Assembly (NCBI GenBank): GCA_015501585.1
Contig: JADNRY010000024.1
Span: 124,001 to 188,000, forward strand
Direction of reading: 5' to 3'
Source: Rhodocollybia butyracea
Lineage: Eukaryota > Basidiomycota > Agaricomycetes > Agaricales > Omphalotaceae
DNA length: 64,000 nt
In this document: piece by piece, positions 48,926-60,490 of the stretch
Position numbering within the stretch: position 1 is the stretch's first letter
How the letters are laid out: each line of letters begins with the position of its first letter
Made by a program: the position numbers and the translations under genes
The notes under the pieces: model-generated
Told to the model about the DNA's origin: nothing
The model's database searches: none
Seen by the model: the letters and a program-made list of their open reading frames with translations, nothing else

Positions 48926-50081
48926 TCTTGGCGCCTTCGACGCGCTAACATACGATTATCTCGTAGTGCGGCTTGTTTTGGCGAGCAACACTCAAATAAT
49001 TCAGCGCCAATTCAAACAACGTATCGAAAGATAATAGACGTGAATTATGTGTAAGTACAAGATGTAACAGTATTCAACAAATTCAGCTTGCACTAAACAC
49101 TTGACGAAAGTATATTCTGCTCTTCCGTTACGATCTAAATCATCGCAGGAATGATACTTGGCGTTGTGCATTCCTTTATCACATCAGCCGGAGACATCTC
49201 TGTCTCTCTACGAGTTTCAAGTTTACCGAGAAACCCGTCGACTACATCTTCATCTCTCGGTTTCGCGCCTCCTTCCCCCGTTCCAGGCCCTTCATCTCTG
49301 ACAATTTAGCTCCTGCGTCAGCTGGGTAAATTGAAGGAAACCTGAAGTAGTGCTTCTATTAGGATCATGTCAACCTCAATATCTGGACGAAACATCCGTC
49401 CCAAAAAGGAGGATTTACATGGAAAACGTACCGTAGCTGCCTTGTTAGCTCTCTTTGGCTGAACCAGACGTATCTGGTTCCCTCAATTTCACCTCGATAA
49501 CTATATACCTTGCAAATTCACTAGCCAAGGCTGTCTATAGCCGAGAATTTGCCAGCGATTTCTGGCTATGCCAGGAGAGTCTGATTTCTGAACTAAGCTA
49601 GAAGGAGCAGCTTCCTCGTTGAGTGATGTAGCTTCTTGAACAGAAGGTGATACTGAGGCAACTTCACGGGGGTTCTGCACGAGTCGAGTGATCCAAAATA
49701 CCACTCAGAAGCTGAGCGAAGCCGTACTGCGTCCGGGAGATTCGCTGGTTCGGCGTGCGGACCCAGAGGGTGGTAGGCGCGCGCTGCGAAAGCGGAGAGC
49801 GGGAACGCGACGCTAGAGTGATATCCGATGGGTTTTTCCGCTGAACGGGGCTTCAGTTTTGCAAGTCTGCAGCCATTCATAATACGAATCTATTACAGAG
49901 AAATAACTTGAATGAGATTCCGTACTAGGGCCGAACGTCGAACGTCGAAGGTTGGCAAGTGAGAAATAAAGGGATAGTATGTAGGTCTGCTTGTGAAAGA
50001 GAATAAAGGACACCGTAATGAAGCGAGACGTGGAATCTTCATCCAGGACACTGAATAAAGTTAAAAGACGCAATCAATCAG
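48926..50081. other. Duplicated fragments, no clear gene
   Basis: 49604-49780 is paralogous to parts of 55100-55260 and 60570-60770 (best shared reading on the plus strand: YHSE-x-E-x-SR). No start, splice set or family can be assigned. Minus-strand frames at 49501-49880 and 49813-50073 appear to be by-products of these fragments. Confidence 0.45.
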
Positions 50082-50351
50082 TCAGCAGAGAGCGACGAGA
50101 CGGTCTTCGACGAATTCGATACACTGATACACGAGTTTCGCGTTCACGTCGATGATGCCGACGGGATAGTGTCTATGAGAGGATAAAAGTTGGATGGATA
50201 ACGCAACAACTAAAGATATAGGATGCTCACCAGTCAAAAACTCCTTGGTAATCCTTTCAACCATAGCCTCCGCTTCAAATGACCAAACAGCACCGATGTG
50301 CATCCTCTCGTCCCAACTAATCCGATCTTCTGGAAATATCGACCCAGTCAT
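50082..50351 (-). CDS. Hypothetical short protein (paralogue of relic at 55.3-55.6 kb)
   Basis: Frame starts MTGSIFPEDRISWDERMHIG and continues AVWSFEAEAMVERITKEFLT. A probable short intron follows (GTGAGCATCC to CTCATAG), then RHYPVGIIDVNAKLVYQC. The relic at about 55300-55620 keeps IWDEGIHAFAVRSFEGEA on the same strand. Conserved residues with changed codons suggest this frame was once translated. The true start and end are uncertain and the family is unknown. Confidence 0.35.
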   Translation of the reverse strand: MTGSIFPEDRISWDERMHIGAVWSFEAEAMVERITKEFLTGEHPISLVVALSIQLLSSHRHYPVGIIDVNAKLVYQCIEFVEDRLVALC

Positions 50352-51261
50352 GCATCAACCCACCGAAACATCGACGCAAAAGAGACTGAAGTGGAAGACA
50401 CTTTCGATGAAGACAAAACACAAGCCGTTCACCAAAGACTGAAGTACTGAATCGTCAGCACTGATCTACCACTCCGCCGTTTTCCTGATACAAAGAATGG
50501 TCTCAGCTGAGGTAGTCCTTTGTCGCTCGAGGAGGTTTTTAGAGGCGGAAAAGAAAGCGAGGACGCGGGAGATCATGATGAAGAAATATGCGCAAGAGGT
50601 CCATTTCTTCGGCAAGCTTTCCTCTGTTCAATCTATATTAGTGATTTCTCCAAAGCCAAACTACTTAAAGACGCACCTAACTCTTACAGTCCATCAAATA
50701 CTTGATACAATCCTCTCGGTTGTAGTTGTGTTAGCCACGCAAGACTTTTAGAGTCTGGATGTGGTTTCACAAGAGAGAGCGGGCGTCTCTTTCTCATTCA
50801 TGATTCAAATAACAATCGTTAGCGCCCCGCATGCGTGGCAATCCCCGACTCTGACCAAACTAACTGGCAAAATATGTCTAGACACAACTCACAACCATAA
50901 GGAACTAGTATACATAGCGTACATAATCAGATTTAGTGTTAAAATTCCGGCAGTCAACGGGTCATTGCACTGTGTAAATGTCCAGAGCCACGCATCCTCT
51001 GCACCCAGTACGGATCCAGATCCAGAGTCTGCAAGGTTGGTACGAAACAGTAATAGCAGCTATCAAACACAGTGCAAGCGAGAGAGGTATGTGGTGGCAA
51101 GTGGAAAAATCCCTTAGTCGGCGCTAATGAGTAATACATGCTTACGTTAAATGAATTGTGGGCGTTCAAATATTTTCTCGGGTCACAAAACCCTCCTCTG
51201 AAGTACAGAGTCGGGGATTGTTGTCACGCACGACGGGCACGGTACATATGTCCTATTAGTA
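50352..51261. other. Intergenic region downstream of the five-module gene
   Basis: Holds sequence at 50690-50765 (cttgatacaatcctctcggttgtagttgtgtt) that recurs at about 57885-57940 next to the pseudogene, so the duplication extended past the 3' end. Here about 470 further bases lie between that block and the gene. Frames here are short and unrecognised. Confidence 0.55.
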
Positions 51262-54200
51262 TTACTTGGGATGCTTAGGATGAGGAAATTTTTCAAATTC
51301 CAAGCCCATCGTCGCGTGCAACTCTTGAGAAGCTCGTCCTTCAGGATATACCCCAACAATCTCAAAATGGGCGCCCTTCGTACCATCGGAATGCGTTTTT
51401 ATACTCGATTCTTCAAGTGGCCGTACAATGATTGTATGTTTGTCATCATCTTTCGTCATCGCAAAGCATATGAGGAACGAAGAAAAACAGATCAGGGAGC
51501 AGTACTCACGTAGCCCAAAACATTGTTTCTTGATTGAACAGTCCAGGGGCCCTCCGAAGAGCCGAAAAAAGAAACGGTTGGATTTCAGGGAATATAGACC
51601 GGTGTGGTATATTCGAATTCGGTGTTGTTCTTGTACACCTAAAGCTTGATTGATCTGTTCGGCGAGGGCTGAATCAATCGACGTTGCTTCTGAGTCAGGA
51701 AGTTCGCCGAACAGCGGTTTATCATTGCCGTCAACAAAGGTCATTGTCATGAAGGGTTTCATAAAGTGATTCCCAAACGCTTCCACATGATTCTTAAACG
51801 CTTTCAAATATGTGTTCCATTCTGGTTGCGTCTGGGCCAGCTCCGCGTGCGGCTGAGAAGGTTTGCCCATAATGGCTACAAACGAGCCCTGGCGTGGCTT
51901 GCCTGAACTAATACCAACATACCATGGGCCCATCGGATCGACTATGCTCAGATTTAGGAACGCAAAGAAACCAGATTCGGGAACAAGTACTCACGATCTC
52001 TTGCTATCCACCCAAAACATGGGTTATGCTCCGTACACTGGCCCACTCCAATGAGTGTGAAATAAAACCATACCCGCCTATCCAGATGCGACGGCGAATA
52101 TGGACCTTTGTAGATTATATATATACGGTATCCAAAGGCATTCCACAACGCCTCGCTGAGGGCTGATTCATGAGGTTTCGACATAAACACAGTTTCCTCG
52201 GTTCCCAAGTCCGATCGACCTGTTTTGCCACTAATGAAGGTCACAGTGGGAATTCCCTGGCAAAAAGTGGGTATTAGGTATAGTGGTAGCAGACTACGAG
52301 CAAACACTTACAGGCGGGGGGCCCGACATAAAGTATTCCTTAAACTCACGCAAAATCCGGTCCCATTCGCCTTGCATCGCCAAGTCCTCTGGATCTGGAT
52401 TATGCTTTGCAATAGGCATGCCCATAACAGCTTCAAAGTGGTCCTTTTCCGGTTTGCCTGAGCTAATGCCAACATACCACTGCGCAAACATGTTCGCATT
52501 ATCTACGACAAACCCCGGCCCGTTAGGGTCCTTGTGAAATTTAGCTATCAAAGCTATGAGGAACGCAAGGAAATCCGATTTGGAAGTGAGTACTCACAAC
52601 CTCTTGCCATGAACCCAAAACACGGGTTATCCTTACACGGGCCCGCTCCGGTGAAGATGAAAGGAAGCAAATGCCGGCCCTCAGTCCGCTGTGGTTTATA
52701 CCAACCTCTGTATTTCAATCTACCCTCAAATCCGACAATCTCCCCCAATACCTCATCAAACTCGTTTCGAATTTTATCAGTAAAGGCAGGTCCGGGTTCG
52801 ATCCCCTGGCCTAGAGTCTTTAGCCCTGTGGGGCCATCAATAAAGGTCAGGCTGACAGTGGGAGGTTTGAGAGTTTTGGGACGTTTGTTGGGAGGTTCGC
52901 GAGGTTTGGGAGGTTTGGGAGGTCTGGGAGGTCTGGGAGGTCTTGGAGGTCTGGGAGGTCTGGGAGGTCTGGGAGGGGGGCTGGGAGGTTCGTGAGAGCT
53001 GGGAAATCCGAAATGGTTGAGATCGAGATGGCTAGGAGATGCGAAAGGGCTGTGAGGTCTGGAAGCTACGTGGGGCAAGGGACTCAGGGGCGGGGCATCT
53101 TCCATAAAGTGATTCCCAAACGCTTTCGAATTCTCGAGCCATTTTTCAGGCGTCTGCTTAGGTTTTGCGTTCGGGTTTGCCTTAGGATTTCCCATAATGG
53201 GTACAAACGTGCCGTGGTGCGGCCTGCCTAAGATAATGCCAACATACCACGGGCCCGTATCTAGCAAAGCTATGAGAAACGCAAGGAATCCAGATTCGGG
53301 AGCAAGTACTCACAATCTTTTACTATCCACCCAAAACATGGGCTATCCTCCCTACACTGGCCCACTCCAATGAGTGTGAAATAAAGCCATTGCTGACCAT
53401 TCAGCTCGCGTGTTGAATACGGACCAATGTAGACCATCGTGCATCTATTACCAGTATGTACAAAGGCATTGTACAACGCCGTGGTGAGGACTGTTTTGGT
53501 TTTCGGAAAATCAAACTTGGTTTCTGCCAAGTCCGGTTGACCTGTTTCGCTAACGAAGGGTCGACCTGTTTCGCTATCAATGAAGGTCACAGTGGGATTT
53601 GGCTGGCGAAAAGTGGGTATTAGGTATAGTGGTAGCAGACTAGCAAACACTTACAGGTGGCGAGGGAGGCGCGCGACCGTGCATAAAGTGTTTCTTAAAC
53701 TCATACAAAAGCTGGTCCCATTCGCTTTGCTTTGCCAAGTCCATTAGGCTTGCTCCAGTAGGCCTGCCCAAAACGGGTACAAACTGGTCCGGGTTCGGTT
53801 CGCCTGAGCTAAGGCCAATATACCATAGCTTATACTTGTTTCCATCATTTGCACTCGGCGACCCGTCAGATAACTCGTTGAATTTAACTTGCGAAGCTAT
53901 GAGGAATGCAAGGAAACCAGATTTGGGAGTGAGTACTTACAACCTATTGCGATGAACCCAAAACATGGCGTAGTCTCCGTACAAAGGTGCTCTCCGGGTC
54001 CGGTGGCTGCGACTCGGATATAATGCCACTCCCGATCATTAGGTCGCTGTGGTTCATACTGGCCCTGGTAGATTATATGGCATTTCGGATGTCCGTGGAA
54101 GGCAAATTCCAACGCTTCGGTGGTAGTAGAAGATGCGAAGCGAGGAAACTTAGTTTCCTCAAGTCCCCAGTATATACCTTCTGATTGAAGAAAGTTCACA

Positions 54201-54289
54201 GTCAAAGTGCAGGTTTGGGCTGGCAGGGGGGTAGACGACACAGCAAGTATGCTAGCTATGAGTGTAGAGAGAAGAAGAACGAAGCGCAT
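51262..54289 (-). CDS. Secreted protein built of five tandem copies of an unrecognised two-part module
   Basis: ATG at 54289 opens a signal peptide (MRFVLLLSTLIASILAVSS; this Met is conserved in the paralogue). Five modules follow, each with half A (TVTFID...IIYKGPYS...W-x-YFTLIGVGQC...NPCFGWI) and half B (PWYVGISSGKP-x-x-GSFVAIMGKP ... EWDRILREFKEYFM). The A/B boundary always holds an intron of the same phase, with near-identical donors (T|GTGAGTACT or GTAAGTACT). Introns also separate modules 1/2 and 3/4; elsewhere half B runs directly into the next half A. Half A keeps two Cys (GQC and PCFG), a likely disulphide. Module 2 ends in a PPR/PPK-rich linker (52861-52990). Module 5's half B is divergent, ending FEKFPHPKHPK at 51262. 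I followed all joins in frame; the sum is about 830 residues. No known family recognised. Extracellular by signal peptide; function unknown. Confidence 0.75.
52899..52980. repeat. 9-base minisatellite encoding Pro-Pro-Arg
   Basis: Tandem GGAGGTCTG units (plus strand), about nine copies including variants with TTT and CTT, read on the minus strand as PPR or PPK triplets within the five-module gene. The number of units sets the length of a rigid basic linker between modules 2 and 3. Confidence 0.9.
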
Positions 54290-55020
54290 TTCCGAAAATT
54301 GTAGAGTCATATCGCGAGGAATGCAGATTGACCAGCAAGGTGTATGCGAGCGATGAGATCGAGGAGAGACTGAACCGGCAGAATTACGGAAACACTTCCA
54401 TCCACAAGGCTTTTATAAGGTAGTACTAAGTATTTCCAATTTCTCAAGAACGGGGTGTGTCAACTTGTGACGTGATGGGAGCGTTAGAGGCTGTGAGTTA
54501 CAAAAATTGGAAATTCTCCTCAGCTTGAAATTCAGTCGAACAGACGCGCAGTGACTCTATGTAAATTATAAAACAGGTCTGAAGGACTCGGAAGATTGCT
54601 CACTTCATCCTATCCAAATTCGTTCAGAGATTCTGCTTATTTGTAGAATGGAGACTTGGACACCTGGGGGCCACCGAACAGCCTCATGATCAGTGAAGGG
54701 TTAGAACTTAGCCTCCCCGGTCCTCGCAGGTCCTAGCCCTTAGATCTACCTTCTCTTCGGCGAGTGCCAGCGAGTGCCCTGATAATGAGAGATAAGAGGG
54801 GATACTTAGGTGTCAACTTGCACCGTAAAATACTTGAGCCTTATTCTTGATCAACTTGAATCTCAACTTACAGACTATGAAGCAAGCAATGCACGCACTA
54901 TATGCGCACATGAAATGCTAAGCGCGTAACATTCGTGTTTGTTACGTACATAGCTTCACTCTCTATACTTATTCGATGATTCACTTGTTTGGCTCAGGCT
55001 GAACGACAATCATCGCACAT
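54290..55020. promoter_or_regulatory. Upstream region of the five-module gene
   Basis: Paralogous to 59776-60440 with indels (aaggcttttataagg, aatttctcaagaacgg, ccttctcttcggcg, ttcttgatcaactt). No coding frame. The parallel decay of this region and the gene shows that the duplicated unit included the promoter. Confidence 0.6.
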
Positions 55021-55053
55021 CACGTGGAGGTCACACACACCGCGTTAGCGCCC
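55021..55053 (-). promoter_or_regulatory. Shared upstream element, five-module gene
   Basis: Read on the minus strand: GGGCGCTAACGCG, spacer, TGTGTGTGACCTCCACGTG. About 730 bases before the start at 54289. It differs at a few bases from the two F-box copies of the element. Confidence 0.55.
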
Positions 55054-56705
55054 TCGGACAAAACGATTACCTGGAGCGTGGCGTTGCTGCAATTCCATGA
55101 AGAGTCTGCTTTCTCGAAGGTTTGAGGAAGAAAGAGGTGCATACATCTGCATCGTTGAGTGATCAAGCTCGCAGAAGGTGGTACAGAGGGAATTAAGGAA
55201 TTTCAGGAGTTCAAACATGTTGAGCGGGTCTGCCGTCTAGAAATTGGTTAGCGCAATGATTAAAGAGATAGGATACCCACCAATCAGAAACTCCTTTCAA
55301 CCGTTGTGAGACTTCAATTTGGTTTGCACTCGTATTGAAGAATCGAGTTCAGTGGGGACCTGCTCGAGATTTACCCAGTCCCTATGCGTCTCAGGGATTT
55401 CCGAGGCGCTGTGATGGTCGGAAAGAAAGGACTGTATTTGTCTCAGAACAAGTATGGAGTTTATATACTGTAAAATAGTTAAGTAATATGACGAGGTTCA
55501 TACGTAGATTCGTATGAAGCTCGACACCGTAGTCACAATACGGCCTCCCCCTCAAATGATCGAACAGCAAACGCGTGTATCCCCTCATCCCAAATATCGA
55601 GGCAAAAGACACAGAGAAGAGAACACCTTCATAGAAGAGAGCGACGAGGAATAGATTACCTTTGGGACTTTACTGCATCTGTGTTCTTACTGACGTATCT
55701 GCGCTCTTACTGACCCACGGCGCACTACAGTCTATAATATTGATTGACAATCGCCTTAGGCTTGTTCAGTTGTTCAGGTTGGAAAGATGCAGTACGCAGA
55801 GACAACAGCAACCGGAAATAAGGACCAGCACCAGAAATGCGAGACAGTCACACTGAAGTACGCCAGGAAGGCAGCAGTTGATTTGCAGAACGCAGATTCC
55901 TGATTATCGTAAGATGAGGACGCTGTTTTATTCTCCACAATGCCAGGTCAAGAAAACTGTATCTAGTACACCGTTTTGCCTGGAAACTAGGGAGATAAGA
56001 ACGTCTACGGATAACAGTTGCGCACCTCATGTCTCATCAAACTAGAGAGAGAGAGAGACCAAGACAGCCACAGTCAAATGGCTTAAGCACGGTCGAGTAA
56101 ACTGTTCAAGCTGCATCGAGGTTAAACTGCTTGAGGATCGTCACCCGAAAGTGTGGTCTCTAATGAAAGAATGTTTTGAGAAAGCTGTACAAGCTTATAC
56201 AAACATACCATCGGCGTCTCGGTTCCATCCCAATCGAAGTATTCGTCTTGTTCCAAGTCCAGCAAGCCCACTTGAGATCAGGACTCAATTGATACTCACT
56301 TCAGTCCTGAGCAAGAGTGTTGGTAAGTACTTCGGTTGCTTAAGCTTTCATAGTTTGCGCTAAAATTTCAGCTTGCAATGGTTCACAGGGAGGGCAGGAA
56401 GGGAATGTAGACATATCAATATCAGGAAAAAAAACATGACATGATTCAACATGATTGCCCAATCGGCTACGCCGAATTATGTGGTCCCATAAAGGAAACA
56501 ACCGGTCCCGACAGGGTTTTGGACACTAATAGAAACTATTCTACGATTTCGTGTTTAGCTGCTATCATTCGTGATTGAAATTTGAAGAGAGGTTTGTTTA
56601 CTTTTACTACATCCACCCAAATATTTTGTTGCTCATAACTCGAAGAGCGGCATGAGTTCTAAAATCGAGAGTGACGATTCAACAGTCCGGCGATACATGA
56701 AGAAG
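55054..56705. other. Relic fragments and intergenic sequence
   Basis: 55100-55260 shares short blocks with 49.6 kb and 60.6 kb. 55300-55620 (minus) is a degenerate paralogue of the short protein at 50082-50351, shortened by a deletion around 55585. From 55640 to 56705 there are only short frames (for example plus 56151-56363) with no recognised motif, and a GA repeat near 56043. Confidence 0.5.
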
Positions 56706-57779
56706 TTAGTCCAAGACAGTGAAATATTTCAACTCGGATTCAGGTGTATGGGCGTTGTTAATCTATTACAGCATCAAACTTGGCTTAGACAGCGTACATC
56801 TAATAAAAGGAGTAAACATACCCAATCCCTGAGTAAACCCAGGATTAAAGGAAGACCTTTGGCATTCTCGCCAAGCTTGATTCCAGGGGTGTGAGTGTAC
56901 ATGCCACCCGAGTCCACCGGGCGATAAGTGAAGAACAACCACGTTTTACCATCGGTAAGGGCCGCTCTAGTACAATCCAGACTGCAGAAAAACGAAATAA
57001 ATATGGGCAGCGTTACCAAGCAGACAGACCGCAAAAGCATACCCATCCCGGTCACAGAGTGCAGCAGCAGCCAAAACAACCTTCACAGTATGGTATTCAA
57101 GTTCATCCATACCAGCCAAACACTTTGCTTCAAATATTCTGAAGGTCTTGAAGATATTACTTCGGTGATCCTTATTTGCGAGGACTCCAAATGGATTCCA
57201 GAGCATATGGTCTGGTTGCGTATGATAACATATAGCAAGAGTGAAAAGATAGCTCTCTCACCCATATGTCCTTTGGGGTATTTAGCAACGAGGTAATTCA
57301 ACCCATGACATTCTCCATCGAATTCGGTCTTCGACGGGGTGATTTCGGGGACGATGGTCACGGCTTGAGTTTCGTCGCTCTCCAAGGACGTAAGGTGCAA
57401 CATAATAAGATCAATCACCATGCGTTGCCCAACCTCGGTCTAAGTATGGCTTTCGATTTAATATTTAATCAGCCTCGACAGTAGAAAACGAGAACATACT
57501 TCTTCGGCGAACGTGTTTCAGAACAAAAGATATCATATTTTTTGTGTGCTCCGTAGACATAAGATTGTTCTCAGCCAATCCATGCTGGGCCGCGCTAGCT
57601 TCTGCGCCTTCTTTCCAACACAGAGACCGAAAAGAAATTCCAGCTTCGTTCAAGTCGACAAAACCTTGAGGTTCCGAATCTTCTTCTTCTTCGTCGCCGT
57701 CGTCAAAATCCTCCATGACAGTTACGACTGCGGTTAGAATGGTCTTCAAGTCGGAGAGATTTAGTGTTTTAGGAGGCAT
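56706..57779 (-). CDS. Multi-exon Agaricomycete hypothetical protein
   Basis: ATG at 57779 (MPPKTLNLSDLKTILTAVV), then an acidic run (DFDDGDEEEEDSE) and SFRSLCWKEGAEASA. Later exons give GQRMVIDLIMLHLTSLESD, GECHGLNYLVAKYPKG, FEAKCLAGMDELEYHTVKVV, DCTRAALTDGKTWLFFTYR and KGLPLILGLLRDW, then after an intron INNAHTPESELKYF, ending VLD at 56706. The plan (a 'V-x-EAK'-like strand followed by 'TDG-x-x-W-x-FF') resembles the restriction-nuclease-like hypothetical proteins abundant in mushroom genomes, but this is inference and no catalytic set is certain. The first splice (after VLKH at a weak GTTCGC donor) is doubtful; the rest is convincing. Four or five exons. Confidence 0.55.
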
Positions 57780-57999
57780 TTTGATGAAAAGGGGCAAAAT
57801 CAGGCAGGCAAATATCACTGGTTTTATGATGTCAGATTTTTGCTTTGACTCGCACACTTTCTACAGCACACGAGGACCACTTGATACAATCCTCTCGGTT
57901 GTAGTTGTGTTGGACACGCAAGACTTTTGGACTCTGGACTCTGGACGTGGCTTGTCAGCTCGAGCTTGGTCACGCGACGGACACTGTACATATGTCTTA

Positions 58000-59775
58000 T
58001 TACTTGGGATGCGTGGGGCATGGAAATTTTTCAAACGCTTCCCGTGCAAATCTTGAGAGGCTCGTCCTTCAGGAAAGTCTGTAGAGGGCCGTAGTTCGGG
58101 ATATTTCGCAACGATTCTAAAATGGGAGCCTCAAGTGTAAGTGCGACTGTATGGGTGCCATAGTCGACTCCGTTCTTTAACAGGCTGTACAATGATTATA
58201 TGTCTGTCATGGCCGTCTTCGTCATGGAAAAGCATACATGAGGAACGCAAAGAAAAGCGGACCAAGGAGCAGTACTCACCAGGTTGTCTTGCAAGCCCAA
58301 AACATTGTTTCTTAATTGAACAGTCCAGGGGCCATCCGAAGAGCCGAAAAAAGAAACGCTCGGATTCCAGGGAATGTGGTATATTTTGTGTTCTCCTACA
58401 CCTAGAGCTCGATTGATCTGTTCGGCGAGGACTGGTTCATTCTCCGTTGCTTCACCATGTTCGCTGAACAGTGGTTTATCATTGCTATCAACGAAGGTCA
58501 GGGTCATGCGAGGTCCGGGAGGTCCAAAAGGTCCGTGAGGCAAGGGACTCAACTCCGAGGCGGAGCATCTATCATGAAGTGTTGCTCAAACTTTGCCAAA
58601 TTCTTGAGCCATTCTACATGTGTCTGCTTTGCGTGCGGCTTTGCACGGGGATCGCCCATAATAAGTAGCTACGAACGAGCCCTGGCGTGGCCTGCCTGAG
58701 CTAATGCCAGCATACCATGGGCCAATCATGTTGATCTTGCTTGGATCTAGCAAAGCTATGAGCAACACAAAGAAACCAGGTTCGGGAGCAAGTACTCACG
58801 ATTTCTTACTACCCACCCAAAACATGGGTTATCCTCCGTACACTGGCCCACTCCAATGAGTGTGAAATAAAGCCATTGCTGACGCTCCCGCAGCTGTAGT
58901 GAATACGGACCTTTGTAGATTATGTTACATCTATTGTATCCAAAGGCATCCCACAACGCCGTGGTGAGGACTGTTTCAGTTTTCGGTATATCAAACTTGG
59001 TTTTCTCGGTTCCCAAGTCCGATCGACCTGTTTTGCCACTAATGAAGGTCAAAGTGGGATTCGGCCGGTAAAAGTGGGTATTAGGTATAGTGGTAGCAGA
59101 CTACGAGCAAGCACTTACAGTTGGCAAGGGAGGCTTGCGATGCGACATAAAGTGTTTCTTAAACTCATACAAAAGCTGATCCCATTCGCTTTGCTTCGCC
59201 AAGTCCATTGGATCTGCCTCTATTAGCTTTGCAGTAGGCCTACCCATAATGGGTACAAACTGGTCCGGGTTTGGTTTACCTGAGCTAATACCAACATACC
59301 ATTGCGTATACTTGTCTTGATCGTTTGCGCCTGGAAACGTGTCAGATAACCTGTGGAATTTAACTAGCCAAGCTTTGAGGAATGCAAGGAAACCAGATTC
59401 AGGAGTGAGTGCTCACCAACCTTTTGCCATCCACCCAAAACATGGCGTAGCCTCCGTACACGGGTGCTTTCCGGTGACTATAATATAAAGCCAGTTCCGA
59501 TCGTTCGGCCGCTGTGGTTTATACAAGCCAGTACAAGCCCTGGTAGTTTATTATGATTGATTGATATGGATCGAGTCCGAAGGCATTGTTCAACGCATTG
59601 TTGACAGCCGCGTGGGTTCGACGGTCAAAGGCAGTTGGCTTGACTCCCAAGTATACTTAGACCTTCTGAGTGATCAATGAAGTTCACTCAAAGTGCAGGG
59701 TCCGGCTGGCACGGGTGTAGGGGACACAGCAAGTATGCTAGCCATGAACGTAGAGAGGGGAAGCGCGAAGCGCAT
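58000..59775 (-). pseudogene. Decayed paralogue of the five-module secreted protein
   Basis: The start, MRFALPLSTFMASILAVSPT, is a good signal peptide, but the body is broken several ways relative to 51262-54289. Two bases are lost just after PAGPCTL (near 59687). A short direct duplication (tacaagccag twice, near 59525) is followed by a stop in module 1 half A. The splice acceptor before the next module lacks AG (about 59060). Four extra bases lie in half B after GSFVA (about 58662). It has three modules, where the intact gene has five: homologues of modules 1, 4 (TFISGKTGRSDLGTEKT) and 5. The ancestor may have been shorter, or modules were lost. The stop-codon context ccaagtaata matches the intact gene at 58000. 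Confidence 0.85.
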
Positions 59776-60490
59776 TTCCGAGGAGTAATATAGCAAGAAA
59801 TGCAGATTGACCAGCAATATGTATGCGAGCGATGAGATAGATGAGACTGAACCGGCAGGAAAATGGAAGCGTTTCCATCCACAAGGCTTTTCATAAGGTA
59901 AGTATTTCAATTTCTTAAGAACGGTTTGTGTCAGGTTTCAACTCGCGGCGTTTCAGGATTCTCTTTGGAAATTCAGTCATGCTGACGCGCAACCATGAAA
60001 GGACTTGAAGCTTGAAGATCTCTCGCTTCATCCTATCCAAACTTGTTCAGAGACTCTACTCATTGTAGAATGGTGACTTACAGGATGAAAAGCCGTCCAG
60101 GGGCCGCCGAACAGCCTCACTGAAGGGTTAGCATCCCCAGTCTTAGCCCTGCAATACTTCTGCAATCTGCCTTCTCCTCGGCGGGGCCCTGATAATGAGA
60201 TAAGAGAGGATTAGTAAGAGGGGGATAAGTAAGTGTCTCAACTTTCAACTTGGAGTAGAATATTCTTGATCAACTTTAGTCTCAACTTAATGAGTCAAGC
60301 AAATGATGCTGCGCACATGAAAAGCTAAGCGCGTCTCGACTCTCATTCGCGTTTGTTATGGTACATAACTTCACCCTCCATATTATTAGGTGATTCATTT
60401 ATTCCGAGTTTCTCCGTAGGCTGTCCGAACGAAACGATTATAATCATCGCAAATTACCACACTGTGAACTTACTTTTAGCGCCTCGAACA
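59776..60490. promoter_or_regulatory. Upstream region of the pseudogene with a worn shared element
   Basis: Paralogue of 54290-55053. At 60474-60485 TTTTAGCGCCTCG is what remains of the GGGCGCTAACGCG element, and no CACGTG follows. gattataatcatcgcaaatta matches gacaatcatcgcacatcacgtg at 55005-55025. Confidence 0.5.
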
